A DNA stretch of 64,000 nt from Biscogniauxia marginata (lineage: Eukaryota; Ascomycota; Sordariomycetes; Xylariales; Xylariaceae), in assembly GCA_022695795.1 (NCBI GenBank), contig MU404126.1:62001-126000 (forward strand), in the 5' to 3' direction. The notes beneath the pieces were generated by a model that ran no database searches, was not told where the DNA came from, and saw only the letters and a program-made list of their open reading frames with translations. The translations under genes and the position numbers were made by a program. Below, piece by piece: positions 38,957 through 49,418 of this stretch. Position 1 is the first letter of the stretch; every line of letters starts with the position of its first letter.

Positions 38957-40125
38957 GACGAAAATGAAATAAACAGACAGAAACAGGTTTTCAAGGAGTG
39001 ACTAGAAGTGAGAGGTGTGCCTTTCGGCGGTAAAAGGAGCGACTGCGCTGATAGAAGCAAAGGGGGCAAAGTGCTGCAATCAAGCTGGAGACCAAAATTC
39101 GAACTTGTGAGCCATAGTCTGTATTTGAAGTATCAACATATCACAACGACAACAACAAATCAGCCGCGCTCTTGGCGCAGAATTCCAAAGTCGGTATGCG
39201 AAAAACACAAGCCGAGAATGCTAATAAAACCTAAAGTTGCAATGCGGTTCCGCGCTCAAGTGAGTGAGACATGTTTTCCCTAGCAACCCGACAGGGCGGG
39301 CGGCTGGCCTCAAAGAGGTAAATACACCTCACGAAGGCAGAAGGTAAGATCACAGTGACTAAACTAATCAATTGGTAGTCGTATGGTTAGAAATACGGTG
39401 TGTAGAGGTAACCATGGTTTGACTAGCATCGATACTCGAAATGACTCGGTGGTCCTCGTCACCAACAATATACGAAGTGCTTTGTCCTCGAAGGGTCCTT
39501 GGTAACTATGTAGTTCCGCGTGTCAAGCGCGGATTGCCATTCCACAAAGCCAACTCATGACCTCAGAATTGTTTTGATCACCGAAATTCAGAACGCGAGA
39601 TCAGTTACTGATTAGATACTTTTCTTAGCCTTTGATTATGACTACTGATTCGAAGACATGGTTAAATGGGGGCTTACCTGAAGAGATATATATTTAATAT
39701 ACATAACTTTTTCATTGAAATCTTGTGACGACTATATAGGTACGTACTTATACAAGAGAATTAGACTTGGTTGTATTTATAGTCATAAACACACACGTAT
39801 ATGAATTGATATTCCTTACTCATAGTATCGAGGTTGAGAGTGAAAGGTGGAGCTGTATAGTAGTGTAATATACGCGTTGGATCATTGAACCGCTTGAGGT
39901 CTATCTAGGAAGGGCCTGGTATCATTTTCTTCACTTGCATTGCATAAAGGTGTAACTAATATCTCGGGTCCTAGGTCTTGGGCAGATTCACGAATCGGTG
40001 TATGATGTCAGCGCAGTTGAGTTTACATGTGAAAATCCAAAGTTGGAAGACTAAAGTGTGGCTTGGTCAGCTCAGAGTCAGACCTACCTAGGTACACAAA
40101 GAAGCTACTGAGGCTGGTGAAACAA

Positions 40126-40131
40126 CCTCGG
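40126..40131 (+). promoter_or_regulatory. CCTCGG word upstream of CAT2
   Basis: Possible FarA/FarB-type fatty-acid response element about 460 bases upstream of the CAT2 start. Match to a known core only; hexamers are common by chance. Confidence 0.3.
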
Positions 40132-40263
40132 GAGTTAGCCTACCTAAGCCACATGTACCTAATGAATCGAATTCCCGACGTTTTTTAGCGTCGAGTTTTC
40201 CCTCCCGCGGCTCATAGCGGGCCTGCGCGGCTAAGAATTAGGCGAACCTGGGCAGAGAGTTTA

Positions 40264-40269
40264 CCTCGG
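40264..40269 (+). promoter_or_regulatory. Second CCTCGG word upstream of CAT2
   Basis: Second copy of the same core about 320 bases upstream of the CAT2 start. Two copies in one promoter make regulation by fatty acids somewhat more plausible, but binding is not shown. Confidence 0.3.
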
Positions 40270-40589
40270 CATCTCGGGTGGATCTCCGGTGGGCCCTTGT
40301 GAGAAACCCCGGACGTCCTGGCCGAAAAAGAAACTGCGATGCCATCATTGCCATCGCCCTGCCACTACGGACTAACGGCTGTCCCGTCATACCAAGACGC
40401 CTCGCCCAACTCCTCCTTTCCTTCTGGCCCACCTGGGAATTGATTTGTGAGAGCCTGTAAATTCCCGGTCCCACCCCACTGTCGCTTCTTGTCGGCCATT
40501 AGAACGTGCCGGCCTGCTGCTTGTTTTCTCTGCTGGTCTAGAGTTAATACCAAACCTTCTCTTTCTTTCCGTCTTTCTTTCGTGTTAAA

Positions 40590-42774
40590 ATGTTGAGTTC
40601 GCTGGCAAAGAGCCGGATACAGAGTACTACCCTCAGGACAGCTGTAAGACAAGCTCAAGCGCCAAAGGTATGGCATGATAATCATGTGCTTCTTCCATCT
40701 CTTTGTTTATATCAAATGCAGCCAATGTCACATTTATCGGGACACCGCATGCTGACATTGTGCTACAGAATTTCCTGATGGCGCCGGCCACAAAACGGAG
40801 CAACAGCTCCCTCCCCGAAGGTACGTCGCCATGGTGTCCGCTAACCTTGTAATTCGTCGGAACCGAAGAAGCTCATGGCGAAAACCACAGGATATGTTGA
40901 GGACAAGTCGAAGGGCCCCATGCTCCGGTTCCAAGACTCCCTACCTCGGTTACCAGTCCCGACCCTCGAAGAGACCGCCGCCCGATACCTGAAGAGCATA
41001 CACCCGCTCTTGAGTCCCACCGAATATGCCGCAAGCCAACAGGCCGTGAAGGATTTCATCCAGCCCGGTGGCGTGGGTCGAAAGTTGCAGGACAAGCTGA
41101 TCGCCAAGCGCGAGGATCCCAAGACCAAGAATTGGATCTACGAGTGGTGGAACGATGCGGCCTATCTCTCCTACCGCGACCCTGTCGTCCCGTATGTCAG
41201 CTACTTCTACTCCCACCGCGATGACCGCCGCCGGCGGAACCCCGCAAAGCGTGCTGCTGCCCTGACCACTGCCGCGCTCGAGTTTAAAAAGCAGGTCGAC
41301 AGCGGCACGCTCGAGCCCGAATACATGAAGAAGCTCCCCATATGTATGGACAGCTACAAGTGGATGTTCAACGCGAGCAGGGTGGCGGCAAAGCCCGCGG
41401 ATTATCCCGTCAAGTTCGATCCCAAGAGCCACAAGCACATCATCGCAATCCGCAAGAACCAATTCTTCAAGATCGCTCACGAAGTTGACGGGCAACAGCT
41501 GAATACCTCCGAGCTTGAGGCGCAATTCGCCAGGGTCTACGAGCTTGCGAAGCGCGTTCCCGCCGTAGGTGCGCTCACTAGCGAGAACCGAGATGTATGG
41601 ACGGATGCCCGCAAGGTGCTTTTGGATGCCTCGCCTAAGAATAAGGCTGCGCTCGAGGCTATCGAGTCCGCAGCATTTGTCGTATGCTTGGACGATGCGT
41701 CGCCGGTAACTCTCGAGGAGCGGGCGCATCAATACTGGCACGGCGACGGGCAAAACCGATGGTATGACAAGCCCCTGCAGTTCATTGTGAACGACAATGG
41801 CACTTCTGGCTTCATGGGCGAGCATAGTATGATGGATGGCACACCCACGCACCGGCTGAACGACTATGTCAACGACGCTATCTTTAACAATAAACTGGAC
41901 TTCAGCAACCCATCTGTGCGGTCGAACCTGTCCGAGCCTACCGCCGTGAACTTTGAAATCACCAAGGAAGTGCAGGGCGAGATTGATCGCGCGGTCAAGG
42001 ACTTCGATGCCGTCATCGGACAGCACGAGCTTGCTGTCCAGGCGTACCAGGGCTATGGCAAAGGCCTGATCAAGAAGTTCAAGTGCTCGCCGGACGCATA
42101 CGTGCAGATGGTCATCCAGCTGGCCTACCACAAGATGTACGGCAGGAACCGTCCGACGTACGAATCGGCGGCGACGCGACGTTTCCAGCTAGGCCGCACG
42201 GAGACGTGCCGCTCGGTGTCGGACGACAGCGTCGCCTTCTGCAACGCGATGGCGGACCCGGAGGCTCCAGACCAGGATCGCGTGGACCTCTTCCGCAAGG
42301 CCATCAGCGCGCACATCGAGTACATCGGCGCCGCGTCCGATGGCAAGGGCGTCGACCGCCACCTGTTCGGGCTCAAGAAGCTGCTCGCGCCCGGCGAGGA
42401 GCTGCCCGCGATATACAAGGACCCGGCCTTTGGTTACAGCAGCTCCTGGTACCTGTCGACGAGCCAGCTGAGCTCCGAGTTCTTCAACGGCTACGGCTGG
42501 AGCCAGGTCATCGACGCCGGCTTCGGCATCGCGTACATGATCAACGAGAATAGGTGAGAATCCTCCCCCCCCCCCCCCCCGAAAAATCGACTATATTTGA
42601 GAAGCTTTCTGAGAGAATTCCGTGCTAACTATGCTGCGTTTGAACAGTATTAACTTCAACATCGTCTCCAAGGGCCTCGGCAGCCAGAAGATGAGTTACT
42701 ACCTCAACGAGGCCGCGGGCGATATCCGCGACCTGCTGCTGCCGACCCTCGAGCCGCCCAAGGCGAAGCTATAG
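40590..42774 (+). CDS. CAT2: Carnitine O-acetyltransferase (mitochondrial/peroxisomal)
   Basis: Transfers acetyl groups between CoA and carnitine, so that acetyl units can move between peroxisomes, cytosol and mitochondria; homologue of yeast Cat2 and Aspergillus AcuJ. Predicted exons are 40590-40667, 40769-40820, 40891-42553 and 42648-42774, giving 639 aa. The N-terminus MLSSLAKSRIQSTTLRTAV is Ser/Thr/Arg-rich with no acidic residues, as in mitochondrial presequences. The protein ends in AKL, a peroxisomal targeting signal of type 1. Catalytic His355 lies in GEHSMMDGTPTHR, with the carnitine-site TETCRSVS and the CoA-side STSQLSS motifs. An ATG in exon 2 (at 40780) and one inside intron 2 (40875) are both in frame and could start presequence-free forms. 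The intronic one would need a transcript retaining that region. Confidence 0.96.
40821..40890 (+). other. Predicted CAT2 intron 2 containing an in-frame alternative ATG
   Basis: Donor gtacgt at 40821, branch-like gctaac at 40842, acceptor accacag ending at 40890. The ATG at 40875 reads MAKTTGYVEDKSK straight into exon 3, so a transcript starting inside this intron would encode a full enzyme without the presequence. Confidence 0.6.
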
Positions 42775-43599
42775 ACCAGCAAGACGGAAAGGCGCGGCGC
42801 TTTTCCGATATAGACGGGGTTTGCCTAGAAATATGGGAATATTAATCGTTTTACCTCGAACCGAACCGAACCGAATCTAGAGTCTCAGGAAAGAATTTTG
42901 TGTTTTTGCGCTATGTATATACAATTTCCCTTGTTATGCGTAGCCGCCATCAGGGAACTGTGTGTGGAATAGATAAGACAAGACGGATTCCCCACCACTG
43001 GTAGAGAGATATTAAAAGGGATGGATTCTCGTTGTTTTTGTGCTGGCTACCTAAGTTAGATAGGTAACACATAGAAGATCTCTAAAGCATCAGGTATGAT
43101 GTTCGACAGGAAAAAAACTCGTAGTCGCAATATAAGAAGAAAAAAAGTGAAAAAAAGGCAAAGTTACCTATGCAGCAATATTGTAGAAGAGATTTGTCTA
43201 TTTTAGTTTAGCAAGACCTGACTGTGTTAAAAATGCTTGTTTTATTTTCATTGGTACATATAGATGAACAATGTGCGTGTGGATGGGGACGCTATCTATA
43301 CCCGCGGTACATCAACATAAAACACCTAGATTCGATATCGCTGCACATAGGACGGTGCTCTTGATGGGGGGAAAACTCCTAGCTGGCTGGCCGGCCCTCC
43401 CATCCAGTTCCTACACTGAACCTACCCGAGAACATCAAGTCTTAACATCCATTTACATCCTCCCCTTCCCTTTTTTAATTTTCTCTCATCCCATCCCCAC
43501 CCAGAAGCAACACCTAGTAACTACAAGCCATCACTCATATCCCGCGGACGCGCCAACTCGACCTGACTAGTTAGTTAGTTTACGTTTGGCCGAGCCAGC
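42775..43599. other. Intergenic region between convergent CAT2 and CAP genes
   Basis: 3' flanks of both genes. A CCGAA pentamer repeat lies at 42857-42875 and A-rich stretches at 43111-43160. No coding feature is supported. Confidence 0.7.
42857..42875. repeat. (CCGAA)n pentamer repeat
   Basis: Nearly four tandem CGAAC/CCGAA units in the CAT2 3' flank. Confidence 0.8.
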
Positions 43600-45418
43600 C
43601 TAACCGGCATGCTCGACGATCTCGTTGACCATGTCGCCCTTCTGCTCGTCGTAGTAGGAGCAGATCTGGTAGGGGAGGGGTATCTCCTTGTAGTCGTCGT
43701 CGGGGCCCGAGATGACGTTGACGTTGACGCTCGACGACTTGCTCGAGAAGATGCGGGTGGAGGAGGATTCCTTGCTGAGGTAGACCTGGGCGCCGTCGAG
43801 CTGGTCGAGCAGGATGGTGGGCAGCTGGCCCAGGACCTGGAGGGCAAAGTTGGACGACTTGACCACGTCGACCGTCGACACGAGCGAGTCCACCACGAGC
43901 GACAGCCGCTGCGTGTTCTCGACCGTCACCGCGTTCGCCTTGCCCTTGACGATGATGGTTGTCTGGTTGCAGCGGCTGATTAGGATCGAGTGCGACATGG
44001 CCGCGTCGATCTCTATGGGCTCCGAGTGCTTATCGAAATTTTCCTGAACAAAAGAAGTTTCCATATTAGTCGGGCGGTTTTATCTTTGGAGAGGGCTTAT
44101 TTCTAATCGCAACTCACGATCGTCCACTTGTTGCCCTCAAGCTCCTTCTTCGGCGGCTTCTTAATCCGCATGCTCTCGGGTTTAGGCTTCTTGCTGGGCA
44201 CGGGGCTCTTCGCCCGGATCTCTGACGAGCCGGCTGAGCTCGCCCTCAGAGCCGGGTTCTTGTGCGTCATCTCTGATTTTTCTACCTTTCGCAAACCCTT
44301 AGTCACCGCCTCGCCCTTATTCAGCTCGCTGAACACAGCGCCGAAGCCGCTGCCGTCGTTCTTAGGAGGCGCATCCTCCTTAATCTGAAAGACGGGGGGA
44401 GGGCCGGGAGGCGGAGGCGGAGGTGGGGGGGCACCACCGGCAGGAGGGGGAGGAGGTGGCGCGGCGTTAGACGTGCCGGACGTCGTTATTGTTTGGGCGA
44501 CTTCGGCTGCCGACTCGCCCTTCGGGTTCCAGGGGATGCCATGGGGAAAGTACTGTTTGACATATTCGCTGAGATCGCGGAATACTTGGTAGAAAGATTG
44601 TATCCATTCAACCTGGTCCGGGTCCCTGCATCTCTCGAGTTAGTAGGATATTTACGTCCTGATGGTCGTCGTATCATACTTGTCCTTATATTCTTTCAAC
44701 ACTCGGTTGCCGAAGAACTGAGCGGATCCTAGCGATTCTTCTACGTGCTTGAAAGGCTTGTTGTCGACGGTGACCCAGGCCAGCACCATGATACCTTCGG
44801 ACACGGCACTTAATTGCGAGAAAACCGGTGACCCGCGGTTGGACTCCTTGATGCTGCCGACGGCCATGAGAGCCTCGTTTATGGGCTTTAGGAGCTCCTG
44901 GTAGACGGCCATCTCGGCGCCAGCTATATCGGGCTTCTTGGCCCTGGTGGATATCAGGAGGAAGCGGCGCTGTTGCGTGAAGCCGTCCAGAACCTTAGCA
45001 GCCTGCTCGGCGACCAGGCCGCCCAGCTTGTTGCTCGCCTTTACATATTTGTCGACGGACTGGCTGATGAAAGTGTCGAACTCCTCGATCGCTTCGGGTA
45101 CCTCCTCTTCGGGAATCGTTGACGGGACAGAGCGCAGGGCGGCAGGCGGAGGCGGGACAGGGCTGCTGGTTCCAGAGGGACCAGGTGGCGTCGCAATGGA
45201 CTGGGTGAGAGCTGGGACGGCCTGAGGAAGCTCTATCGTCGACGAAGCAATATCCTCGAGCCTCGTAGTGGCGGCTTCTAGCCTGGTGATCCGAGTTAGT
45301 TAGTTGCCCAGTTGCCCAGTTGCCGTCGATAACATGTCGATATGAGGATAGGAGAGCCAGCAGAGTAGACATACCGCTTGATCAGGGTGACTAGGTTATG
45401 CATGTTGTTCTGTGCCAT
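43600..45418 (-). CDS. Adenylyl cyclase-associated protein (CAP/Srv2)
   Basis: Binds adenylyl cyclase through its N-terminus and recycles actin monomers from cofilin through its C-terminus, linking cAMP signalling to the actin cytoskeleton. Predicted exons (minus strand) are 45375-45418, 44680-45282, 44118-44625 and 43600-44043, giving 532 aa. The N-terminal coiled coil (LIKRLEAATTRLEDIA) precedes the helical folded domain. A polyproline stretch (PPPPPPAGGAPPPPPPPPGPPP, here in two parts around GGA) and a WH2-like/basic segment (MRIKKPPKKELEGNKW) follow, then the beta-helix CARP domain ending in GDMVNEIVEHAG. The third-exon boundary uses a consensus branch site, ctactaac. Start: first ATG, MAQNNMHNLV. 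No anomaly seen. Confidence 0.96.
45295..45325. repeat. AGTTGCCC tandem repeat in a CAP intron
   Basis: Three copies of agttgccc (after agttagttagtt) within the first intron of the CAP gene. Confidence 0.8.
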
Positions 45419-46628
45419 TATGGCGGTTGCGAGCAATCGCAAAGCAGCGTCGTTTTATAGCAGGTATTCAAAGCTCGGATCAAGGGGAAAGGAGAGTCGG
45501 TCAATAAACGGCGGGGCCCGGAAGCAAGCAGGTGCATACACTACAGTACATATGTAGGTATGTACCTAGGTATGTACATAAATATAGGTACCTGATTTAT
45601 GGCCCAAGTCTCCAGCACAGGGTACGTAAGGCCAAGACTAAGACGAAGACGGAGACGATTATCTAGGCTTCCGAATTTAATCAGCCAGGGGGATGTTGAA
45701 AATATATATAATAAAGTTGTAAGTCAATAGAGACTAGGAACAGAATGGAAATTGTCGATGCCTAATTCTAGGTTCCCAAATAATATGTATAAAAGAGAAA
45801 AAGAAAAAAGGGTAGCAGTTTATCACAGGTTGACGATGCAAGGCACAATTACGATGCACGATCTTCAGGACCCGACCTCACGAAGACAACATTCGACGCA
45901 GACTTCTGACGGACCCAAGAAATGGATGTAACAGTTTTTTGATAGGTGGGCCGATGAAAACCCCCACCTTGTTTCGTTTAAGTCCATCAAAAGCTTTTAT
46001 TCGGTACCTGGTATTCATGCATCGGAGCCTCGGCGAAACTTATTCCTCTAGTACGTAGAAGTTCCAATAGGACCCTTTATTCATCTAGGTTAGGTATGTA
46101 ACTATGTAGCAGTAAGATACCACTAGGTAACAGGTAAGGTAGGTACCTAAACCCCCTGCTAGCGTCAGGGCCTATCGTTGCTGCTCGAACTACCGGTGAA
46201 CAAAAAGCATTAAACACATCCAAACTCACAGATTGATTCACTGATACAACCCCATACAAGATAAAATAATCCGTGTTAATATCTACTTGGTCGTTGTAAT
46301 ACCGGCAAGGCTCAAAGGGCCACCTGCATAATCAGTCTCCATTGTGCAGTTCAGCCTGGCACATGTAATCCCGGTTCCCCTTCGTCTTCCTATCAAATGC
46401 TAGGTGGACGACTAAGACCTGCAGCTTCATCCAGGCTTTCTTGGATTCTGCCCCCAGCATTGTTCGATAGGGGAGAAACTCACATGTGGTTCGCCCGTCC
46501 ATTGTTCGTCCTGCATACTTTTACGACCTAATATTCTTCTTAACCAGCCCAATATCTCCACTCTCGGCGCCGTATATGACCCCCGAGCCCTGTATCCTGT
46601 CGCGATCATCACTCGTTTAGATACCACC
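45419..46628. other. Divergent promoter region of CAP and the Mak32-like gene
   Basis: 1.2 kb with a cluster of palindromic AGGTA/TACCT words at 45550-45593 and more at 46085-46150. No coding feature is supported. Confidence 0.7.
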
Positions 46629-48319
46629 ATGGCTGTCCCGTCAGAGTCGGATTCCAAGTTCAAGTCCAAATCCACGTCCAAGCCCACGTCTAAACTCACG
46701 TCCAAATCCGGAACTGAGCAGAACGGCACCACCACTGTTGCTATTGCTGTTGCTACCGCCGAATCTGAACCAGAACCAGAACCGCGGGGCATTGACTTCG
46801 TTACTCTCGGCATGTTCATAATCGGTAAGCGGCCCTCTTTTTCATTATTCTCCTTCGTCTTTTACTTCACCTTTATCGCTGTTCGGGTCATTATGCGCCC
46901 TGCCTGCTACTTCACGTATTGGGCCCGGCCATCGAGGAGATCACTTATTATTTGAGACGAGTAAACCAAGGATCGACAGTCTATCTGCTGATGATCGCGA
47001 ATTGCCTACATACACATACACATACACATACCTGTACCCTCTTCTTCTCGAAAGGTGGAGCATGTATGTATGTATGTATGTATGAACATCATCAAAGCCC
47101 CATGACAAGCCTGTCTTATAAATATATCTAAGGTACATATGAAAACACCTACTGACAAGAGTCATCTCAAGATGAAATCGAGTATCTACCACCGACACCA
47201 CCGGTGAAGGACATACTCGGTGGTGCTGGCTCCTATTCCGCCCTGGGAGCCCGCCTGCTTTCTCCTCCACCGCTATCTAATTCTGTCGGGTGGATCATCG
47301 ATAAGGGATCAGACTTCCCTGAGGCGCTAGAGGAGCTCATCTCCACATGGAGCACCTCCGTCGAGCTCCGTGACGATCCGGAGCGGCTTACCACCCGTGG
47401 ATGGAACGGTTACGACGAGCATCAAAACCGAGCGTTCCGTTACACCACGCCCAAGAAGCGCCTCACGGCCGAAGACCTCACCCCATCACTTCTGGCTTCC
47501 AAAGCCTTCCACCTCATCTGCTCGCCCACGAGATGTAGGGAGCTCGTGACCGAGATTAAGTACAAGAGGAACAGACTATCTACTCCTGACGGTAATAATC
47601 TCCCTAAGCCTATCTTCGTCTGGGAGCCCGTACCCGATCTCTGTACTCCAGACGAACTCCTGAATTGCACCAACACGCTCCCGCTTATCGACGTCATCAG
47701 CCCGAATCACTCGGAGCTTGCAGGCTTCATGGGCGACTCGGGACTAGACCCAGAGACCGGCGAGATCAGCACGAAGGCGATCGAGCGCGCCTGCGAGCAG
47801 CTCCTCGGTTCCATGCCCCTGCAATCTTTCTCCATCGTCGTGCGAGCGGGCGAGAAAGGGTGCTACCTGGCGCGGAACGGCGGCCGAAAGCGGAAGATAC
47901 GGAGCAAGCCGCAAAAGAAGAAGCCGTCGGCGCTGATCCACGGGGGCCTGCAGCCGGACACGGATATGGAGGCCCTATTCGCCGGCCTGCTCCAGGACCC
48001 CGAGGGTATGATCGCCCGCGAGGAGATCGAGGTCGATCCGGGCGTCGAGCGCTGGATCCCCGCCTACCACACCGACCCCAAAAAGGTCGTCGACCCGACC
48101 GGCGGTGGCAACACGTTCTTGGGCGGGCTGGCCGTCGCGCTCGCACGGGGTAAGACCCTAGAGGAGGCGGCGGCCTGGGGCAGCGTGGCGGCCAGTATCG
48201 CCATCGAGCAGGTCGGCGTGCCGACGCTGGGGAAGGACGAGGAGGGCCGGGAGACGTGGAACGGAATTCGGGTCGAGGAGAGGTTTGAGGAGTTCAAGAA
48301 CCGGCTTGCTTTTAGTTGA
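46629..48319 (+). CDS. Mak32-like PfkB-family protein
   Basis: PfkB (ribokinase-like) fold protein resembling yeast Mak32, a protein needed for stability of a double-stranded RNA element in yeast; the enzyme activity of this group is not settled. Predicted exons are 46629-46824 and 47172-48319, giving 447 aa. After a Lys/Ser/Thr-rich N-terminus, DFVTLGMFIIGDEIEYL starts the fold, with ILGGAGSYSALGARLL as the sugar-binding GG motif, DVISPNHSELAGFMG in the middle and VDPTGGGNTFLGGLA as the anion-hole/catalytic motif. The residue normally aspartate in the PfkB DTxGAGD signature is Asn379 here. A basic insertion (RKRKIRSKPQKKK) sits before the last third. The 347-nt intron is long for this genome and contains two microsatellites. 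Confidence 0.88.
47007..47033. repeat. (CATACA)n microsatellite
   Basis: About four CATACA units inside the predicted intron of the Mak32-like gene. Confidence 0.85.
47062..47084. repeat. (TATG)n microsatellite
   Basis: Five TATG units, 30 bases after the CATACA tract in the same predicted intron. Confidence 0.85.
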
Positions 48320-49418
48320 ACGCCCCCCGCCCCTTTTCTTCCTCTTCCATTGTTTATCCCCTCCACAAGAAGGGTTGTGGTATTTTCTAAATTTATTTTT
48401 TCCTTTCTCGGTCGGCACTCATCAAGGATGATGACAATTACACGGCAAGAAATAGATATTATCTGGGCACAAGAAACACAACTAACGAAAGGGGGAGGGA
48501 GAGAAGGGTAGATCGGCGAGAAGAACAGAAATAAAAATAGGAATGGTATTAATTAGACTTGGGGGGGGAGGGGGGGCTGACGGAAAATGTAGCTGAGACA
48601 TGAGCTTGAGCTTTGAGGTACTATACCTACCTATATTTCTTGGAAGGAAGGGAAAAAATTAACCCCGGACCCCGGGAAGGAAAAGATACGCAAAGAAAAG
48701 AGGATATTTTACATGGTGGTAATGAATAAAGTAGGTAGATCGGTTTAAACCTTCGTGCGTTAAAGAAAAAGACTAGAACATGACTACACACATACATCGT
48801 TTCTTCTCCTGTCGTATATGTATATCGTGACAGACATACACGTGCCAATCCTACGTTAGGTCTATAAAACGGGGATCTCGGAAATACGCAAGATAGAACT
48901 GAAATATAACTTGGAACAACATAATAGGACGAGCATATCACACACGTTGGTCTCAGGTTGGCGGACATAATGTTTGTTAGTGATAAGCAATGTAAACAAC
49001 CCCCCCCCCCCCTTTATCTCTCTCCCCACTGACACAACAAACTCCGCCCAACTTTTCTATCAGTGCCCAAAATCATAACGAATTTGCCTCGTTTAGTTTG
49101 AAGTTTTATTACAGCGGTAGTAGTAGTACCTAGTAGGGTAGCTACCGCTGCCGCCGCCGACGTAATCTATCTATTTTGTATGCGCCTCCACACGTCATGT
49201 CGTCGTCCCTGTCTCGTGTTTTCTCATCGTTCCTCGGCGTCAATTTTGTCCATGTCATATTCTGCTAATCCCCGAGAAGTCTTGATAGCCCATTGCATAC
49301 GCGACACATACTGAGTCCCCGTCTTGCGCCGGTTTCTATGTCGTGGTTATATTATACTGTGCGTCCATCACATGCTATCAAGAACATAATAGATTACCAA
49401 CGTCTCGGCAACGCCAGC
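48320..49418. other. Intergenic region between convergent genes
   Basis: 3' flanks of the Mak32-like gene and of GLO3. Contains a G-rich tract (48560-48577) and a C run (48999-49011). No gene seen. Confidence 0.7.

Larger units (their letters stand above)
38957..40589. other. Divergent promoter region of the GH16 and CAT2 genes
   Basis: 1.6 kb separating the two start codons. Close to the GH16 start, a frame from 39001 down to 38957 encodes a hydrophobic stretch that continues into the GH16 sequence and ends upstream at a ctag, which could be an acceptor. A purine/pyrimidine-rich leader (40540-40589) precedes the CAT2 ATG. Two CCTCGG words lie at 40126 and 40264. No independent gene is supported. 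Confidence 0.65.

Noticed and set aside
40875..40890. ATG at 40875 as the main CAT2 start
   Set aside because: The upstream exons give a presequence and a continuous frame with well-formed introns; the ATG is kept only as a possible alternative start.
40950..42131. 393-codon open frame on the minus strand
   Set aside because: It lies wholly within exon 3 of CAT2 on the opposite strand and is a shadow of GC-rich coding sequence.
24110..42774. Secondary-metabolite or catabolic gene cluster spanning PEX12 to CAT2
   Set aside because: No synthase, oxidase set or pathway-specific regulator is present; the genes are unrelated housekeeping, transport and wall functions.
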